DNA of 64,000 nt from Lineus longissimus (GCF_910592395.1 NC_088318.1:7150756-7214755); one strand, 5' to 3'; counted from the first letter of the stretch, positions 36,253-47,865 are shown. The notes: generated by a model not told the origin, from the letters alone. Program-made: numbers and translations.

Positions 36253-36310
36253 ATGGACAGTGACACCAGTCAAACCAAGGACCCCAGTGGCCATCCTTAT
36301 GATGACTATG
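36253..36310 (+). CDS. Gene B, exon 1
   Basis: The exon starts with ATG (MDSDTSQTKDPSGHPYDDY) and ends in phase 1 before gtaatt. The leftover G joins AA of exon 2 to make a Glu codon, so the junction with both copies of exon 2 (36855 and 37122) is in phase. This is the probable N-terminus of the gene interrupted by the Gypsy element. Confidence 0.6.
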
Positions 36311-37121
36311 GTAATTTATCTTCCATGCACAATAAGCAGTATTCGATCTTCAGGATTTTCCCCCAGTTGCCAGCAGGGCAACCAACTGACATGACTGATA
36401 AGCCACGGTTGTCCTGCAGAGCTGTAGGTTGTCAGCTGAACTGAATCAACTTGCAAAGTCAATACAAAATGTGCCCTGTATACATACCCTAATATCCCGC
36501 GGGAGAGTACGCGAGTAGGTCTCTGATTTGCATCTTCAACCTGGAAACCTACAAATTCTTGGAGGGTCCACCTCGTCAATAACGTCCCAAGGTTCTTTAG
36601 GATGCTATTAAAAGAATTGGCCGGGTAGAGCTGTGGCTTTGATTTGGTCGTGGAAATTCTCTTAAATGGACATTGTGGATGCGTACTCTTTTTGACTTGG
36701 TCACTTGGTAACTGCAGTGAACTGGTAATAAGTGCCTGTATGAAATTGGGTCTTCGCGATTGGACAACTGGGAAAATCAAAGACTGATCTGCTGATTAGT
36801 GATTTTGTCAAATTGCAGTTGTAAGATATTCATGTGCTTAATTATCTTTTTCAGAACTGGCAAACAAGGACCAGAGTGACAGAACAGGGACAAATGATGT
36901 ATTCGAGTGGCAGGAAGACACCAACGGTAATTCATCTTCCAGTTCTTGGAATCACAAAAAGAAGCTTGCTGGCATGTGCCGCATTTGTGGTGTTCTAGTG
37001 AGTGCGAAAAGTTATAAAAAACAAGCATACATGAAGGAAAAACGAAGACTGATCTGCTGATTAGTGATTTTGTCAAATTGCAGTAAGATATTCAGGCGTT
37101 TTTAAATTTTTTTTCTATAAG

Positions 37122-37319
37122 AACTGGCGAACAGGGACCAGAGTGACAGGACAGGGACAGATGATGTATTCGAGTGGCAGGAAGACACCAACGGTAATTC
37201 ATCTTCCAGTTCTTGGAAACACAAAAAGAAGCTTGCTGGCATGTGCCGCATTTGTGGTGATTTAGTGAGTGCGAAAAGTTATAACAAACAAGCATACGTT
37301 AAGGAAATTCGACAACTCT
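37122..37319 (+). pseudogene. Gene B, exon 2, 5' part (split by Gypsy insertion)
   Basis: After a T-rich tract and ataag acceptor the exon reads an acidic/Ser-rich stretch (DDVFEWQEDTNGN), then MCRICGDLVSAKSYNKQAY and VKEIRQL, ending at the actct target duplication (37315-37319). The frame resumes at 53469 in the other flank as YSIDISQD and HPDRICNTHRSIL. The combined Cys-x-x-Cys ... His-Pro-x-x-x-Cys-x-x-His pattern looks like an N-terminal zinc-binding module of the kind found at the N-terminus of RAG1-like and related transposase-derived proteins (resemblance in spacing only). In this haplotype the exon is interrupted, so the gene is disrupted. Confidence 0.75.
37315..37319. other. Target-site duplication of the Gypsy element, left copy (actct)
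   Basis: The pentamer actct precedes the left LTR and recurs directly after the right LTR (53469-53473). Five-base duplications are usual for Gypsy integrases. The empty site would read cgacaactctattctattg. Confidence 0.9.
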
Positions 37320-39749
37320 ATAACATTTTCGGCAAATGTCGGGTTTCAAAATTATGTGTCCCTTTAACTATCTTATACATAGTTTCACATTGTCTTTCCC
37401 TCCATCTTGAACACCCCTCTTTCAAGACACCGTTCTTTCAAAGTAAGTTATACTACTTATTTTATCTTAAATCCCCTATTTGCCCAACCAGATTGGTACC
37501 CACTTGAGTTTAACAGGTGTAAGATTTTGTCAAGCATCTCCCTCAATATCCTGTGTATTTAGGACTTCTATCATGGACTGATAAATTTATCTTTCAAATC
37601 TGCCGCCAGTTTTATTTTTAGCATTGACACTGCACAATTTGAGTGTAATGCAGCACAGAGACGCTGTGACTCATCTTCACGTATAGTATTACATGTATCA
37701 TGTACAGTGTACATTTTGTACACAATCAGCTGTTTGTAAAACTGTCTATCGTTTGAGAGTGGAGTCGAGATTTTCGGGTCAGAATCTAACAAAGTCGCTC
37801 GTTAAAATCAACCATATTTCACCTAAAACAGTTCTAGAGACACTGTTCTCTGAACTACCTATCTTCCTTCTCCAAGTTGACATCCTTGGGGACTCCAAAT
37901 TAATACTTTATAGCGGTTCGCCCACTTTATAATTGGGCGCCGCCATCTTGTCAAAATGGGTTTTGTGGGTTTCGCACCAAGTTGGATTCGTACCTTCTTT
38001 ATCTCGATTTTTGCTCATTGGAATTTCCTATAACTTCATATTACGATGGTTGAGACATTTGGCCGCATGCTTGACCAAATTTTGTGTATGAAACTCATAC
38101 GCCATTGTCAAAATTCACATCGTTTGTCACCACTGTCATTTCACCTGTCGACTGGTGTCTGGACCTCGTGGTACGATCACGCATCTGTCCATTTCGTGAA
38201 AAGCTTTATAGCCAGAATTTTCCTTGTTAGAATCCGCTATAAGTTTGTACTACGATAGTCATAGCATTTATCTATAGCCTGAACCAGATTTAGCCGTGTA
38301 GTCCGAGTACTTTCGTCAAAATTGGCAATATTGTCGACCTCACCGTTTTACTTGTCGTCTGCTATATTCGGCCATTTTGCACGTGCATTAGGCCGCTCGC
38401 ACTTCCTTTCTCCACTTCTCGGAGAAACGTCATGATTTAAAATTGCCTCGTACGAATTTATTATTACTTTACAAATTGATATTCGAGTATTTGACGAACT
38501 TCATCATATCTATAAATATTATTTCGGTTGTGGGAAAGTTGGTGTATTTTGGCGATATTTTCGGGACACCCTCTCGCCTGTTGTCATGGCAAGGCCTGAA
38601 ACATGGCGCGCCATGCGGGATCTTTTGTTTCACCAATACCGCGCGTAACTTCAAATATCTTAAAAACTACTCGTTGAATTTTCGTCAAATCTCGTTTACT
38701 CAATCTTGCATACCATATCTCTCTTGTAATATATTCAATTCCGCGACGAATTAGCCAGTTACTGAATTATTTAGCATCTATTTCGACCTTTAGGTGGTTT
38801 TCGTCGTCATTTTGTAAAGGCCAACGGCTGACGTCACGTCGTAGAATTTACCCTCCCGATGTGCGGAAAAGTCTACATATTTTCTTCTGTCGAATCGATT
38901 TCGATCAAATTGTATGAGTATTGTGTTTGATACTATGAGCATGGCTTGTTTAAGTTTCAGCAATTTTGTACGAGCCGTTTTTTGTAATATTAGTAAGTTT
39001 GTTCAGCGCAACATTGGAGAAGCGTCATTGTTGTGTCGTTTTACGCCTTGACGCCGCTATCGACGTCATCTTCGACTGGTGTACGATGATGTCTGTAAAT
39101 ATTTTTCTAACGAGGCGATTTTGCCTAGTTTCTAATAATATGCTGTCCTGTATCATAAAATTATATTGTCTAAGTTTCAGTAAAATCGTGCAAGCCGTTT
39201 TTGGAATATCGGCAAGTTTGTACAGCGTAAAGTGGGAGAAAGCGTCATTGTTGTATCGCTTTACGCATTGACGCCGTATTTGAAATTGTCTCCGGCTGGT
39301 GTGCGGAAATGTGTGTAAATATTTATCTAGCGAGGCGATTTTGCCCAAATTCTGGAAATATCTTCTTCTTTATCATCAAGACATATTGTCAAAGTTTAAG
39401 TAAAATCCTACGAGCCGTTTTCATAACTTTTGCGGATTAGTCGGTGGGAAAGCCGTAACTCCGTCAATCTTGCTACTGTGAAATGGCTTAGGAGCCGTTT
39501 CTCAAAAAACCTTGGGGATCTAACTTCAAACTTTATTAACTTTGGAACCGCTCGTTAGATTTTTCTCTTTTACGGCTAGTGTGTTCCTTACCGGTAAAAG
39601 AAACTTTTGTACGAGACGATTTTTGATATTCATTTTCTAACTGTAGTTTTAGAGTGAGTTTTGTCAGAATTTCTTACAAAAATTCCCGTTTCTGCCAAAT
39701 CGCGACGCGAATCCGCGACGCTGATTGGCTGGGGACTGCGTCATTTTGC

Positions 39750-39757
39750 TATAAAAG
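39750..39757 (+). promoter_or_regulatory. TATA box in 5' LTR
   Basis: TATAAAAG lies after an inverted CCAAT word (gattggct, 39723-39730). The same site recurs in the right LTR at 51723-51730. It would put the transcription start near 39780 and give a U3 of about 2.4 kb. Confidence 0.65.
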
Positions 39758-39817
39758 ACGTGCTTTTTCCAGTATAATCAGTCTTGATCGTGTGGTCAAT
39801 CCGACAACATCGACTCA

Positions 39818-39830
39818 AACCCAGGTACGC
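39818..39830 (+). promoter_or_regulatory. Candidate splice donor in the LTR leader
   Basis: The sequence aacccag/gtacgc (GT at 39825-39826) lies about 45 bases after the expected start site. It could be joined to the acceptors upstream of the accessory ORFs. Inferred from consensus only. Confidence 0.4.
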
Positions 39831-41498
39831 ACCAAACCTGTCGCGCCTCCCCAGCCGGGGTCCGGCGGCGACCGTAGCCTTTCCATTCCGGCTACCCGGC
39901 GTATTCCACCTCCGCCATGGGTTCCAATAGTTCTGATCAGACTCACTCCATCCATACCATGACCACACTATGCTTGCATGTACATTGAGTGTTCAGTCCA
40001 TTGAACATTTCGCGCGTAATCAGCGCGTGTTACTTAGGCCAGCAGGGCATGTCGGTCGTTAGCCATGATCGTAAACTTGTTAGACATAGGCTAGAACTTA
40101 GTCAAATTTCATCTCATCGTAAATATAAACATGCCATAAGTGATCATCTGTAAATATTTCGTCGAGGACGTGGATAAGATACTTATCCTATCATTTGAAG
40201 TTTAAATAATATGTTATTAGTTATCTTATGACTTTGTCGGCCATTATTTAAAACGAATTCCACATTGTAGCAACGCCTTTTCGATGAGCTGTACGGATCT
40301 TTCTCTGAGGTCTGTTTCTGAGGCACATGTCTATTAGTTAGTTTTTAGAAGAACTTCTCCATTTTTAATGATTACGCTGAGTCCGAATATACCTTACCAA
40401 GGCCAGCTTCCATGGCGTTTCCGTAACCGACCCAAAGAGCCAGCGACCATGGCGCCCATAGGTTAGTTTCCATAGCAACCAAAAGTCCGCGCCGTACCAG
40501 GTTCCTTGCGTAATAATTTATTTAGAGTTCTTTGTCCTATCATAAACCGTTGGTTGTTACACTCTAAAAATGCCTCAGAGACATATCTTTATTCACAGCT
40601 GGGCCTCGGATCAAATCAGTGATAGACATTTTTCAAGTTAAGACTTTCGACTTGACGAAGGTACGTGTGCGTGTAAGGTATTTAAGTAACGTATTCCCAA
40701 ACCATGACTGAGACGGTCATACCGACCGAGGCCAGCCACTTCGACCCAGGCGTCCCAAGCCGAGGCCAACCTGAGCCTGTTACATTACCTGCATGCACAC
40801 TGATTTGCGTTTTGTTGAATGTCTTTTTCCCAACCCCCCAATTGTCGTCCGAAATGCTATAAGGAATAGCAGGAGGCAATTCGCCCTGTCTGGAGACATG
40901 GTGTCTTCACGTCACAATCACAACTGGAGACAAGCCAAACTGTCCCTCTATAGTTTCTAGTCTATGGTACTTGGTCTCAATAAGTATATTGCGGGCGACG
41001 GTGGGAATCCAAACCGCTATGCGGCCGGGACAATCTCCATGTCGTCCAACTGCCAACCACCACATGTCCTAACTCCTCTGGACATACTCACATGGGCCGT
41101 CACAACCAGCTAAACCTATTCCTGTCCCCGCATTTACTGATACATTGAGCCAGTTACCTTTATCTACGTCATTAGTTTAGTAATCTAGATCGTGTTGTGA
41201 CATAAACGCTAAATCTAAGTTGTGAAAATAACCACAATCAAGACAAAACTCGTGGTGTATCAAATGCTAGATCTATATCGTAATATGTCCGGTCCTACCG
41301 TCTCGCCAAATCACCAAGACGTGACGTCACCCATGACGTCATTGGCTGTGACAACCATTGCTCTGGAGTCCGCGCAGTCCGTTACCAGGACTGCTTACCA
41401 ACTAGGACTCTGTGACGTACGCCAAGCTGTGAAGCCGGTCATGATCCGTTAGTTTAGTGTAACCCCCCATCGTCCCGTTTCTAAGAATCGCTACAATT

Positions 41499-41517
41499 TG
41501 GTGACAGCGGTGGGATT
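41499..41517 (+). other. Primer-binding site, tRNA-Leu type
   Basis: TGGTGACAGCGGTGGGATT lies 3 bp after the LTR. It differs at one position from the complement of the 3' end of the common animal tRNA-Leu(AAG) plus CCA, as I remember it. Confidence 0.75.
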
Positions 41518-41821
41518 GGCTCGCTCTGTCATTGAAGTTTAACTAACAAACCCAGGATTGTTCGCCCTGAAGAAGAGGACGATGTTATATCTACAGTAGA
41601 AGTTTCCAGCGTAGTAACAAATGATCAATAAGTGTTTTCTTCCTTCTGATTTCATATCGGAGATCTTACCCGCACCACGAGATATTCCATCCTTGTGATT
41701 TTACCTGATGCAGATCATCACCTACGCTGACGACATCCTAATCATCACTGTGGAAGAAAGCCAGATTCGATTGCACAAATAATTTGTTTGATATATATTC
41801 AAGTATCCAACGTTAGTAAAA

Positions 41822-42757
41822 ATGGCCGAGAACGACGCGAGCCTGAATGTCAGCCAGGACAGGGATGAAAGCCTAGATGAAGAAGTCACCTTCCGGTTCA
41901 GGAAGGATCCAACCTCCCCAACTCTACCAGAAGCAGGCGATGGCCCAGTCGCTCCAACGAGGAATAATTTCCAGAAACCCATTCGAATTGAGAATTTCAC
42001 CGGCGAAAATCAGCCATGGCCCGTATGGTTGAAAACGTTTGAGAGAATTGCCCGAATCAATAAGTGGCAGAATGACATGGCCAACCGAATGTTCTCGCAC
42101 CTTCGAGGGGACGCCCTTGAGGTCGCGTGTGGATTGCCAGACCATGAACTCGAGCAATATGAGAACCTAGTACATTGCCTAGACCACCAATTCGGACCGT
42201 CCAAGATGGCCGAGATGCATGTAGCCGAACTAAGGAACAGAAAGAAGAAGCCAGATGAGAGTTTCCGCGAATTGGGTCGCTGGATTAAGAAGCAAAGCAC
42301 TTTAGCCTACGACTGTAGCTATGAACAGAGAGAACCTCTCGCTAAAACAGATTTCATTCAAGCCATACAAGACGAAGTACTGAAGGTTATGGTACTCCAG
42401 GGACGTCCGTCTAACTTGGACGAAGCGGTTCAGCTTGCTGAAGAAAGTGCGGGCTTCAGAAAGTGGGCCGGCGAAGGAGATGACAAGCCGAGAAGAACCG
42501 TAAAGAATGTGAATAAGAAAGAAGAGGAAATGTCCCTGTCCGCCTGTGTTCAGGGTAACACTGAATGCATCAAGCAACTATGAGAGACCATGTCCAAGAT
42601 GGTCGTCACCACTGAGAATAGAAGAAGAAGGAAACCATTGAATGAGATAGAATGCTGGAATTGCGGCCAATACGGCCATTACAGTACAGAGTGTACCCAG
42701 AATCGTCCGTCGGGAAATGGACCCAGGCCGACGCAGAGGGGAGAGCGCCGGTCGTGA
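41822..42757 (+). CDS. Gag of the Gypsy element, with an in-frame UGA
   Basis: ATG at 41822 starts an acidic leader followed by a retrotransposon gag domain (IRIENFTGENQPWPVWLKTF, MFSHLRGDALEVA, ESFRELGRWIKKQ). A TGA at 42581-42583 interrupts the frame. The same frame continues with ECWNCGQYGHYSTEC, a CCHC zinc knuckle, and ends at TGA 42755-42757. The nucleocapsid part is therefore downstream of the first stop. Either the stop is a nonsense mutation or the knuckle is reached by read-through. The product would form the particle and bind the RNA. Confidence 0.88.
42712..42718 (+). promoter_or_regulatory. -1 ribosomal frameshift heptamer G GGA AAT
   Basis: The heptamer is in the correct phase of the gag frame (GGA at 42713, AAT at 42716). 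It lies in the gag/protease overlap, and slipping back by one enters exactly the protease frame. GGGAAAU fits the X XXY YYZ rule. I did not fold a downstream stem or pseudoknot. Confidence 0.65.
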
Positions 42758-43668
42758 ACGTTGATCCCCGACAGCATTCCAATTTGACGAGGAACCAAGC
42801 AGGACATCCCCATACCATGAATCAAATACCAAGAATACCAACTAAAACACCAGCAAGACGTCAATCTGTTGTCCAGCGCATAGGACCACAATCAGACGAC
42901 GGGTTATTCGTGCAAGCAAGGATTCGAGGTGTGCGCACTAAATTCATCATCGATACCGGATCCTGTGTAACCATATTAAGTCACGAGAAGTTCAAACAGA
43001 TTGATCAAGATCTTAGACCACCCTTAGAAGAGTCCGATATCCAACTTACCACCGCTGATGACAGCCCTTTGATGGTGTATGGTCAATGTGATGTCAATCT
43101 TGGGATCCTCGATAACACAGACACCCCTTTTACCGTCATAGTGGCTGACATACAAGCTGAAGGACTTTTGGGGATGGATTTTATGAGACACTTTAGATGC
43201 GAACTCTACCCAGCAGCTAGATCTCTGATGTGCTGTGGAGAGCAAGTTTTGTGTGGAGATGTCCGTACGGCCAAAGTACAAGTTGGAAGGTGCTGCCGGT
43301 TGATTGTCTCGGAAAAGATAATCCTACCACCACAATCGAGAGCAGTGATACCAACCAGGAAAACAAAATCCCTTCCTGTCGGAAAATGGACGCTCGCAGA
43401 ACCTACCAAAGGAACCAAAGAAGGACTGAACATACCGTGTGGTTGTCTAATTGGAAAAGCGATTGTGGACTCCGAGAATAAAATAATACCCCTCCCCGTG
43501 ATTAATTTTACAGATGACTCCATCTCGTTAGAAGCAGGAACCGCTTTGGGAATCCTAAGCCCGATCAAACAAATACAACCCCTGAATGATGATAACGGAG
43601 ATGGAGAGAACTCCCCTACAGTTTTGAAGAGAGAAGAAGTGCGGCCAAGCACTACAGAAGCAAATTAG
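42712..43668 (+). CDS. Aspartic protease of the Gypsy element
   Basis: Reached from gag by the -1 shift at 42712. The active-site motif is FIIDTGSCVTILS near 42946 and the C-terminal hydrophobic-hydrophobic-Gly motif is GLLGMDFM near 43165. Known: retroviral-type aspartic proteases act as dimers to cut Gag-Pol. A further 150 residues with no named domain follow (ILPPQSRAVIPTR, GILSPIKQI), typical of the linker to RT in Gypsy pol. The frame stops at TAG 43666-43668 and reopens at once, with no frame change, into the RT ORF. Confidence 0.9.
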   Translation, partial: GKWTQADAEGRAPVVNVDPRQHSNLTRNQAGHPHTMNQIPRIPTKTPARRQSVVQRIGPQSDDGLFVQARIRGVRTKFIIDTGSCVTILSHEKFKQIDQDLRPPLEESDIQLTTADDSPLMVYGQCDVNLGILDNTDTPFTVIVADIQAEGLLGMDFMRHFRCELYPAARSLMCCGEQVLCGDVRTAKVQVGRCCRLIVSEKIILPPQSRAVIPTRKTKSLPVGKWTLAEPTKGTKEGLNIPCGCLIGKAIVDSENKIIPLPVINFTDDSISLEAGTALGILSPIKQIQPLNDDNGDGENSPTVLKREEVRPSTTEAN

Positions 43669-46600
43669 ATGTTTGAAGATGAAGTTAGTGAGAAGTCCTC
43701 TGAGGCAACATTGGCGGCTGGGGAAAGGCAGGGCGGACCTATGAGCTCTATGGTGCCTAAAACTCTTGACCGGACTTCCCGCCATGCTGTTGAACGAGTG
43801 GAGAAGAAGAAGAAGAAGAAGCCTGCGACTCAGGATGAGTCAGAAATACAAAAAAACTTCGGACCTGCGAGAGCCACGGTCGTGGGAGGGCACGGCGACC
43901 CAGAGTCTAAAACCGGTCTAGCCCCACACCAATACGCCAAAGCGGGAAAAGAAGGAAGCGTCACCGGTGATGTAAATACGTTACTGTCCGAATCACTCAA
44001 TCATTGTGAGACGGATCAAGAGATGAGCGAATATGTTGATGCACTGGGAAATCAGTTACCCGAATCATTACAGGAAATGTTTAAGCGTGGAACTTCATAT
44101 CTGTCGGGCGATCAGCCGCAGAAATTGAAGGATTTATTAGCGATTCATTTGCCATTGTTTTCCAAATCAAAATTAGACATAGGAACCGCGACAGGAATCA
44201 AACACCGAATAGATACGGGAGACGCCCCGCCGCTCAGCCAACCATTGAGGCGATTACCGATCCATCAAGAAGAAGAAGCAGACAATCAAGTCCGGGAGAT
44301 GTTGCAGGCCGGAGTTATCGAAAAGTCGATCAGCCCCTGGAGCTGTGGAGTCGTCTTGGTCGAAAAAAAGGACTTAACGCAAAGATTTTGCATTGATTTT
44401 CGACGTTTGAACCAGGTCACAATTAAAACAAATAGTGGACTTCAAAGAATTGACAGTCAGTTAGACAGCTTACAAGGGTCAAAATGGTTTTGCGCACTTG
44501 ACATTTCCAGCGCGTACTGGAATGTAGAGATGGAAGAATCATCAAAGGAGAAGACAGCCTTTTCGACCAGGCTGGATCATTTCCAGTTCCGCCGCATGCC
44601 ATTCGGACTTGTGAATGCTGGCGCCACCTTTTCCCGCCTGATGCAAAACATACTCAGTGGGCTAGAATGGGAAGCGTGCTTAGTTTACCTCGATGATATA
44701 ATCACCATGGGAAAAGATTTCGAAGATGCTTTCGAAAATTTATCCAAAATTTTCACCAAGTTAGAGGCAGCAGGCATCAAGCTAAAACCAAAGAAATGTA
44801 ACCTGTTCCAGAAGTCAGTCGAATTTCTGGGACACCTGGTGACTGAAGATGGTGTCGGCACGTCCCCTGGTAAGATTGAGACAGTAAAACAATGGCCTAC
44901 CCCGGAATGCCTCACCGATGTAAAGTCCTTCCTTGGGCTGGTGACCTACTACAAAGCCTTTATTCCATCCTTCGGAGACACAGCCATGCCTTTATACCGT
45001 TTATCAAACAATGATAAGATCTTTGAATGGGACGAGGATTGCGAGCAGTCCTTCCAGACTTTAAAAAACCTTTTGATATCTGCACCGATTCTAGGATATC
45101 CAAATAGACACGGAAAATTTATATTGGACACCGACGCATCTGGTTACGCTATCGGAGCCGTACTAAACCAAATGCAAAATGGCCAGGAGAGAGTGATTTC
45201 CTACGGAAGTAAAACCTTGTCCCCTGCCGAGAAGAACTACTGTGTCACCCGAAGAGAGCTGTTGGCCGTTGTCACCTTTGTTAAGAAGTATCGGCACTAT
45301 CTATTTGGCAAGAAATTCACCATACGAAGCCATCACAGCTGTTTACAATGGTTGATGAATTTTAAAGAACCCGAGGGCCAGCTGGCGCGTTGGATAGAAT
45401 TTCTCAGCACTTTCGACTTTGAGATAATCCATAGGAAAGGGAAACTGCACGGAAATGCCGACGCCATGTCCCGAGTCCCGTGTGGTTACTGCTCCAGCAA
45501 ACGAAATAATTCTCCCTGCGTCAGACAAGTTCAAACAGCAGCAGAAAAACAGTCCGTTTTGACCAATAACGTAGGAACTCAAACAGAACACGCCGGTCCT
45601 CTCGAAGATGCTGCGCCTACCGTCATCAAGTGGATACCTAAACATTGGTATCAAAAGCCACGACCAATTAGAAAGAGAAGAAAACCACAAAGAAAGACGG
45701 ATGGTGCAGTCCGCCAGACACGGATTGAAAGAGCCGATAACTGGTCAGATCAAGTTATGAGAGGCGCTCAAAAGACAGACCCCGAGTTCAGGTGGATTTT
45801 TGATTTGAAAGAACAACATCATGAGCGACCAGCTTGGGAAACAGTCTCCTTACACAACGAGAGTGATAAACATTATTGGTCTATGTGGGAACAGTTGCGA
45901 TTCAAAAACGGAGTGTTGTGCCAGAGATACGAGGCCGATGACGGAAGATCGATGAGATTAAAACCCCTGTTACCCACCCGATTCCGAGAAGAACTATTCC
46001 AACAGCTACACTGTGCGAAGACAGCGGCACATCTCGGAATTCAGAAAACATACGAGAGGGCAAAAGCAAGGTTTTATTGGAAAAATATGAAGGACACTAT
46101 CACTGATTTATGCAAAAGTTGTGACAAATGTGAGTCAAAGAAGGCCCCTCCCCATAGGAATAAAGGTCAGCTCCAGACCTACCTCGTCGGATTACCGATG
46201 GAGAGGATTAGTACCGACTTACTTGGCCCTCTACCCATCACCGCCAGACGTAATAAGTATATATGATTGGTCGGAGACCACTTCACTAAGTGGATCGAGG
46301 GATATGCTCTGCCGAACCAAGAGGCCGTGACGGTGGCAAAGAAAATTGTAAGCGAGTTCGTGTGCCGATACGGCTCGTTTCGACAACTCCATTCAGACCA
46401 GGGCACGAATTATGAATCCAACTTAATCAAGGAGGTGTGTAAGATCCTAGATATACAGAAGACAAGGACGACCCCTGTTCACCCACAATCGGACGGAATG
46501 ATCGAACGTCACAACAGGACATTATTGAACTCTTTGTCAGTAATGGTCAAGAAGAATCAGAAAGACTGGGATGAACAGCTTCCGTTTGCAATGATGGCTT

Positions 46601-47252
46601 ATCGCTCTGCAGTCCACAGTACAACGCATGGGACTCCGTATTACATGATGTTCGGCCGGGAGATGAGCATGCCGCTCGACATCATTCACGGTGATTTAAA
46701 TGAAGAAGAATTTCTGACCCAAGACTACGCCGTTGATCTTAAGAGAAGACTCTCGGAGGCATATGACAAGGCCCGTATCCAAATAGAAAAGCAACATAAG
46801 AGACAGAAACGAACATCCGATCCGAGACAACATGGAGCTCCATTCATAAAAGGAGATTTTGTTTGGGTATATAATCCGCGCCACCGGAAAGGACTGGCGA
46901 CAAAACTCGCATGTAATTGGGTAGGACCTTACTTGGTGTTGAAGAGACTGGCGGATACAGTGTACCGCATTCAGAAAAGCAGAAACGCGAAACCATGGGT
47001 CATCCATTACGACCGATTGAAACTCTATAGGGGAAATAGCATGACAACCTGGCAGCCCAAAGAAGTCATCATGGAGGAGATCGAATCGGATACCGAAATT
47101 GAGGAACTAACAAACGTACAATAGTCGAAACGGTGGACAATGATCCGGGGGAGGACGGCCAGATAGAAGGCGATATTTCCGTAGAACAAAGTGTCTTAGA
47201 TCGACTCAGGCCTAGAGCAGACCTTAAGTTACCAAAACGTTTCGACCAATAA
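43669..47252 (+). CDS. Reverse transcriptase-RNase H-integrase of the Gypsy element
   Basis: Open from the codon after TAG 43666. RT motifs: FCIDFRRLNQVT, WFCALDISSAYWNVEM, FGLVNAGATFSRLM and the catalytic VYLDDIITMG. RNase H: FILDTDASGYAIGAVLNQ and RRELLAVVTFVKKYRHYL. Integrase: an HHCC zinc finger (HCAKTAAHLG ... CKSCDKCES), a core with D in RISTDLLGPLP, D in LHSDQGTNYES and E in SDGMIERHNRTL, and a C-terminal GPYLVLKRLADTVYRI module. A TGA at 46264-46266 interrupts the start of the integrase core without changing frame. The main frame ends at 47124. An adjacent frame carries a typical pol tail (RLRPRADLKLPKRFD) to TAA 47250-47252, so there is probably an indel near 47115. Confidence 0.93.
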
Positions 47253-47281
47253 ATAACTTCATCATCTTAGGACCACCCTCG

Positions 47282-47308
47282 TTTTTATTCCCTTTTTGTC
47301 TATTTTAG
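47282..47308 (+). promoter_or_regulatory. Candidate splice acceptor before accessory ORF 1
   Basis: A polypyrimidine tract (tttttattccctttttgtc) ends tattttag, one base before the ATG of the first zinc-finger ORF. This would let the ORF be translated from a spliced subgenomic RNA. Confidence 0.55.
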
Positions 47309-47309
47309 T

Positions 47310-47837
47310 ATGCCGTTTAAACCTCATAAATCCGGGATGTTGTGGCCATGCACGATATGTCAGAGATTGTATGGAAGCGTAAAAGGGCTGATACGTCACC
47401 GCAAGACTTGCGGTAGTGAGCCGAAGATCCCATGCCCAGAGCCAGCCTGCGGCTGCAGTTTCCACACAGAAGAAAGGGCCAGGTACCACCACGAGCATGA
47501 GCACGTACCACCTGCGCCATGTCCATACCCAGGCTGTGAGCAGGTTTTCGGAAACAAGAAGATGGCAATGCGACATACCATAGAAGAACACAGCCGGCCG
47601 GTACCCAAGGACAGAATGATCAAAGTGCGCGCGCCGATGAGCCAACCGAAGCCGGAAGCACAGGAGATGGAGGAAGAGATCCTCACCATGGAGGACATGC
47701 ACCCGGATGCATCACGTCCCTGCATCGGCGATGTCGGATTCCGGGTTCTCGGTCCAAAAACGCTCCACCGTGTGCGCCGCCAGCCCCTGCCAAGCGGAGT
47801 GGTCAGAATCACGGAGGAAACTTGGGAATTTTACTAA
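47310..47837 (+). CDS. Accessory zinc-finger protein 1 of the Gypsy element (175 aa)
   Basis: Intact ORF after pol. Three Cys/His fingers follow each other: CTICQRLYGSVKGLIRHRKTC (residues about 15-35), CPEPACGCSFHTEERARYHH (about 41-60) and CPYPGCEQVFGNKKMAMRH with a final His in EEH (about 70-93). The C-terminal part is acidic (EMEEEILTMEDM) and ends VVRITEETWEFY. The second accessory ORF ends with the same kind of motif (TTEECWEF), so the two are probably ancient duplicates. Not part of the usual Gypsy gene set and not an env (no signal peptide or membrane segment). A role in transcription, RNA binding or targeting is speculation. Confidence 0.8.
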   Translation: MPFKPHKSGMLWPCTICQRLYGSVKGLIRHRKTCGSEPKIPCPEPACGCSFHTEERARYHHEHEHVPPAPCPYPGCEQVFGNKKMAMRHTIEEHSRPVPKDRMIKVRAPMSQPKPEAQEMEEEILTMEDMHPDASRPCIGDVGFRVLGPKTLHRVRRQPLPSGVVRITEETWEFY

Positions 47838-47840
47838 CCA

Positions 47841-47865
47841 AGTTTTCTTTTGCCTCTCGTTTCAG
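47841..47865 (+). promoter_or_regulatory. Candidate splice acceptor before accessory ORF 2
   Basis: agttttcttttgcctctcgt followed by ttcag, with the ATG of the second ORF 30 bp downstream at 47896. A strong match to the metazoan acceptor consensus. Confidence 0.6.

Larger units (their letters stand above)
36781..37319 (+). repeat. Tandem duplication containing gene B exon 2
   Basis: Unit 1 is 36781-37045 and unit 2 is 37046-37319. Both start agactgatctgctgattagt and share an acceptor followed by gaactggc. In unit 1 the exon (from 36855) runs into a TGA after MKEKRRLIC, because the duplication joint replaces its end. In unit 2 (from 37122) it continues into the insertion site. The units differ by several substitutions and small indels, so the duplication is older than the Gypsy insertion. 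Confidence 0.9.
37320..41495 (+). repeat. 5' LTR
   Basis: The LTR starts ataacattttcgg, where the right LTR has tgtaacattttcgg, so the canonical TG has been altered here. It ends tctaagaatcgctaca. It contains a TATA box at 39750. The many short ORFs inside are duplicated in the right LTR and have no coding signature. Confidence 0.95.

Noticed and set aside
37693-41452. Many ORFs of 60-107 codons in both LTRs (for example 39654-39962 and its twin at 51627)
   Set aside because: They are identical because the LTRs are copies, have no recognisable domain and overlap on both strands. The Pro-rich one covers the leader just after the TATA box.
42581-42583. UGA in gag as a selenocysteine codon
   Set aside because: No selenoprotein logic applies to a Gag protein and no SECIS-like element was looked for successfully. 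Mutation or read-through is simpler.
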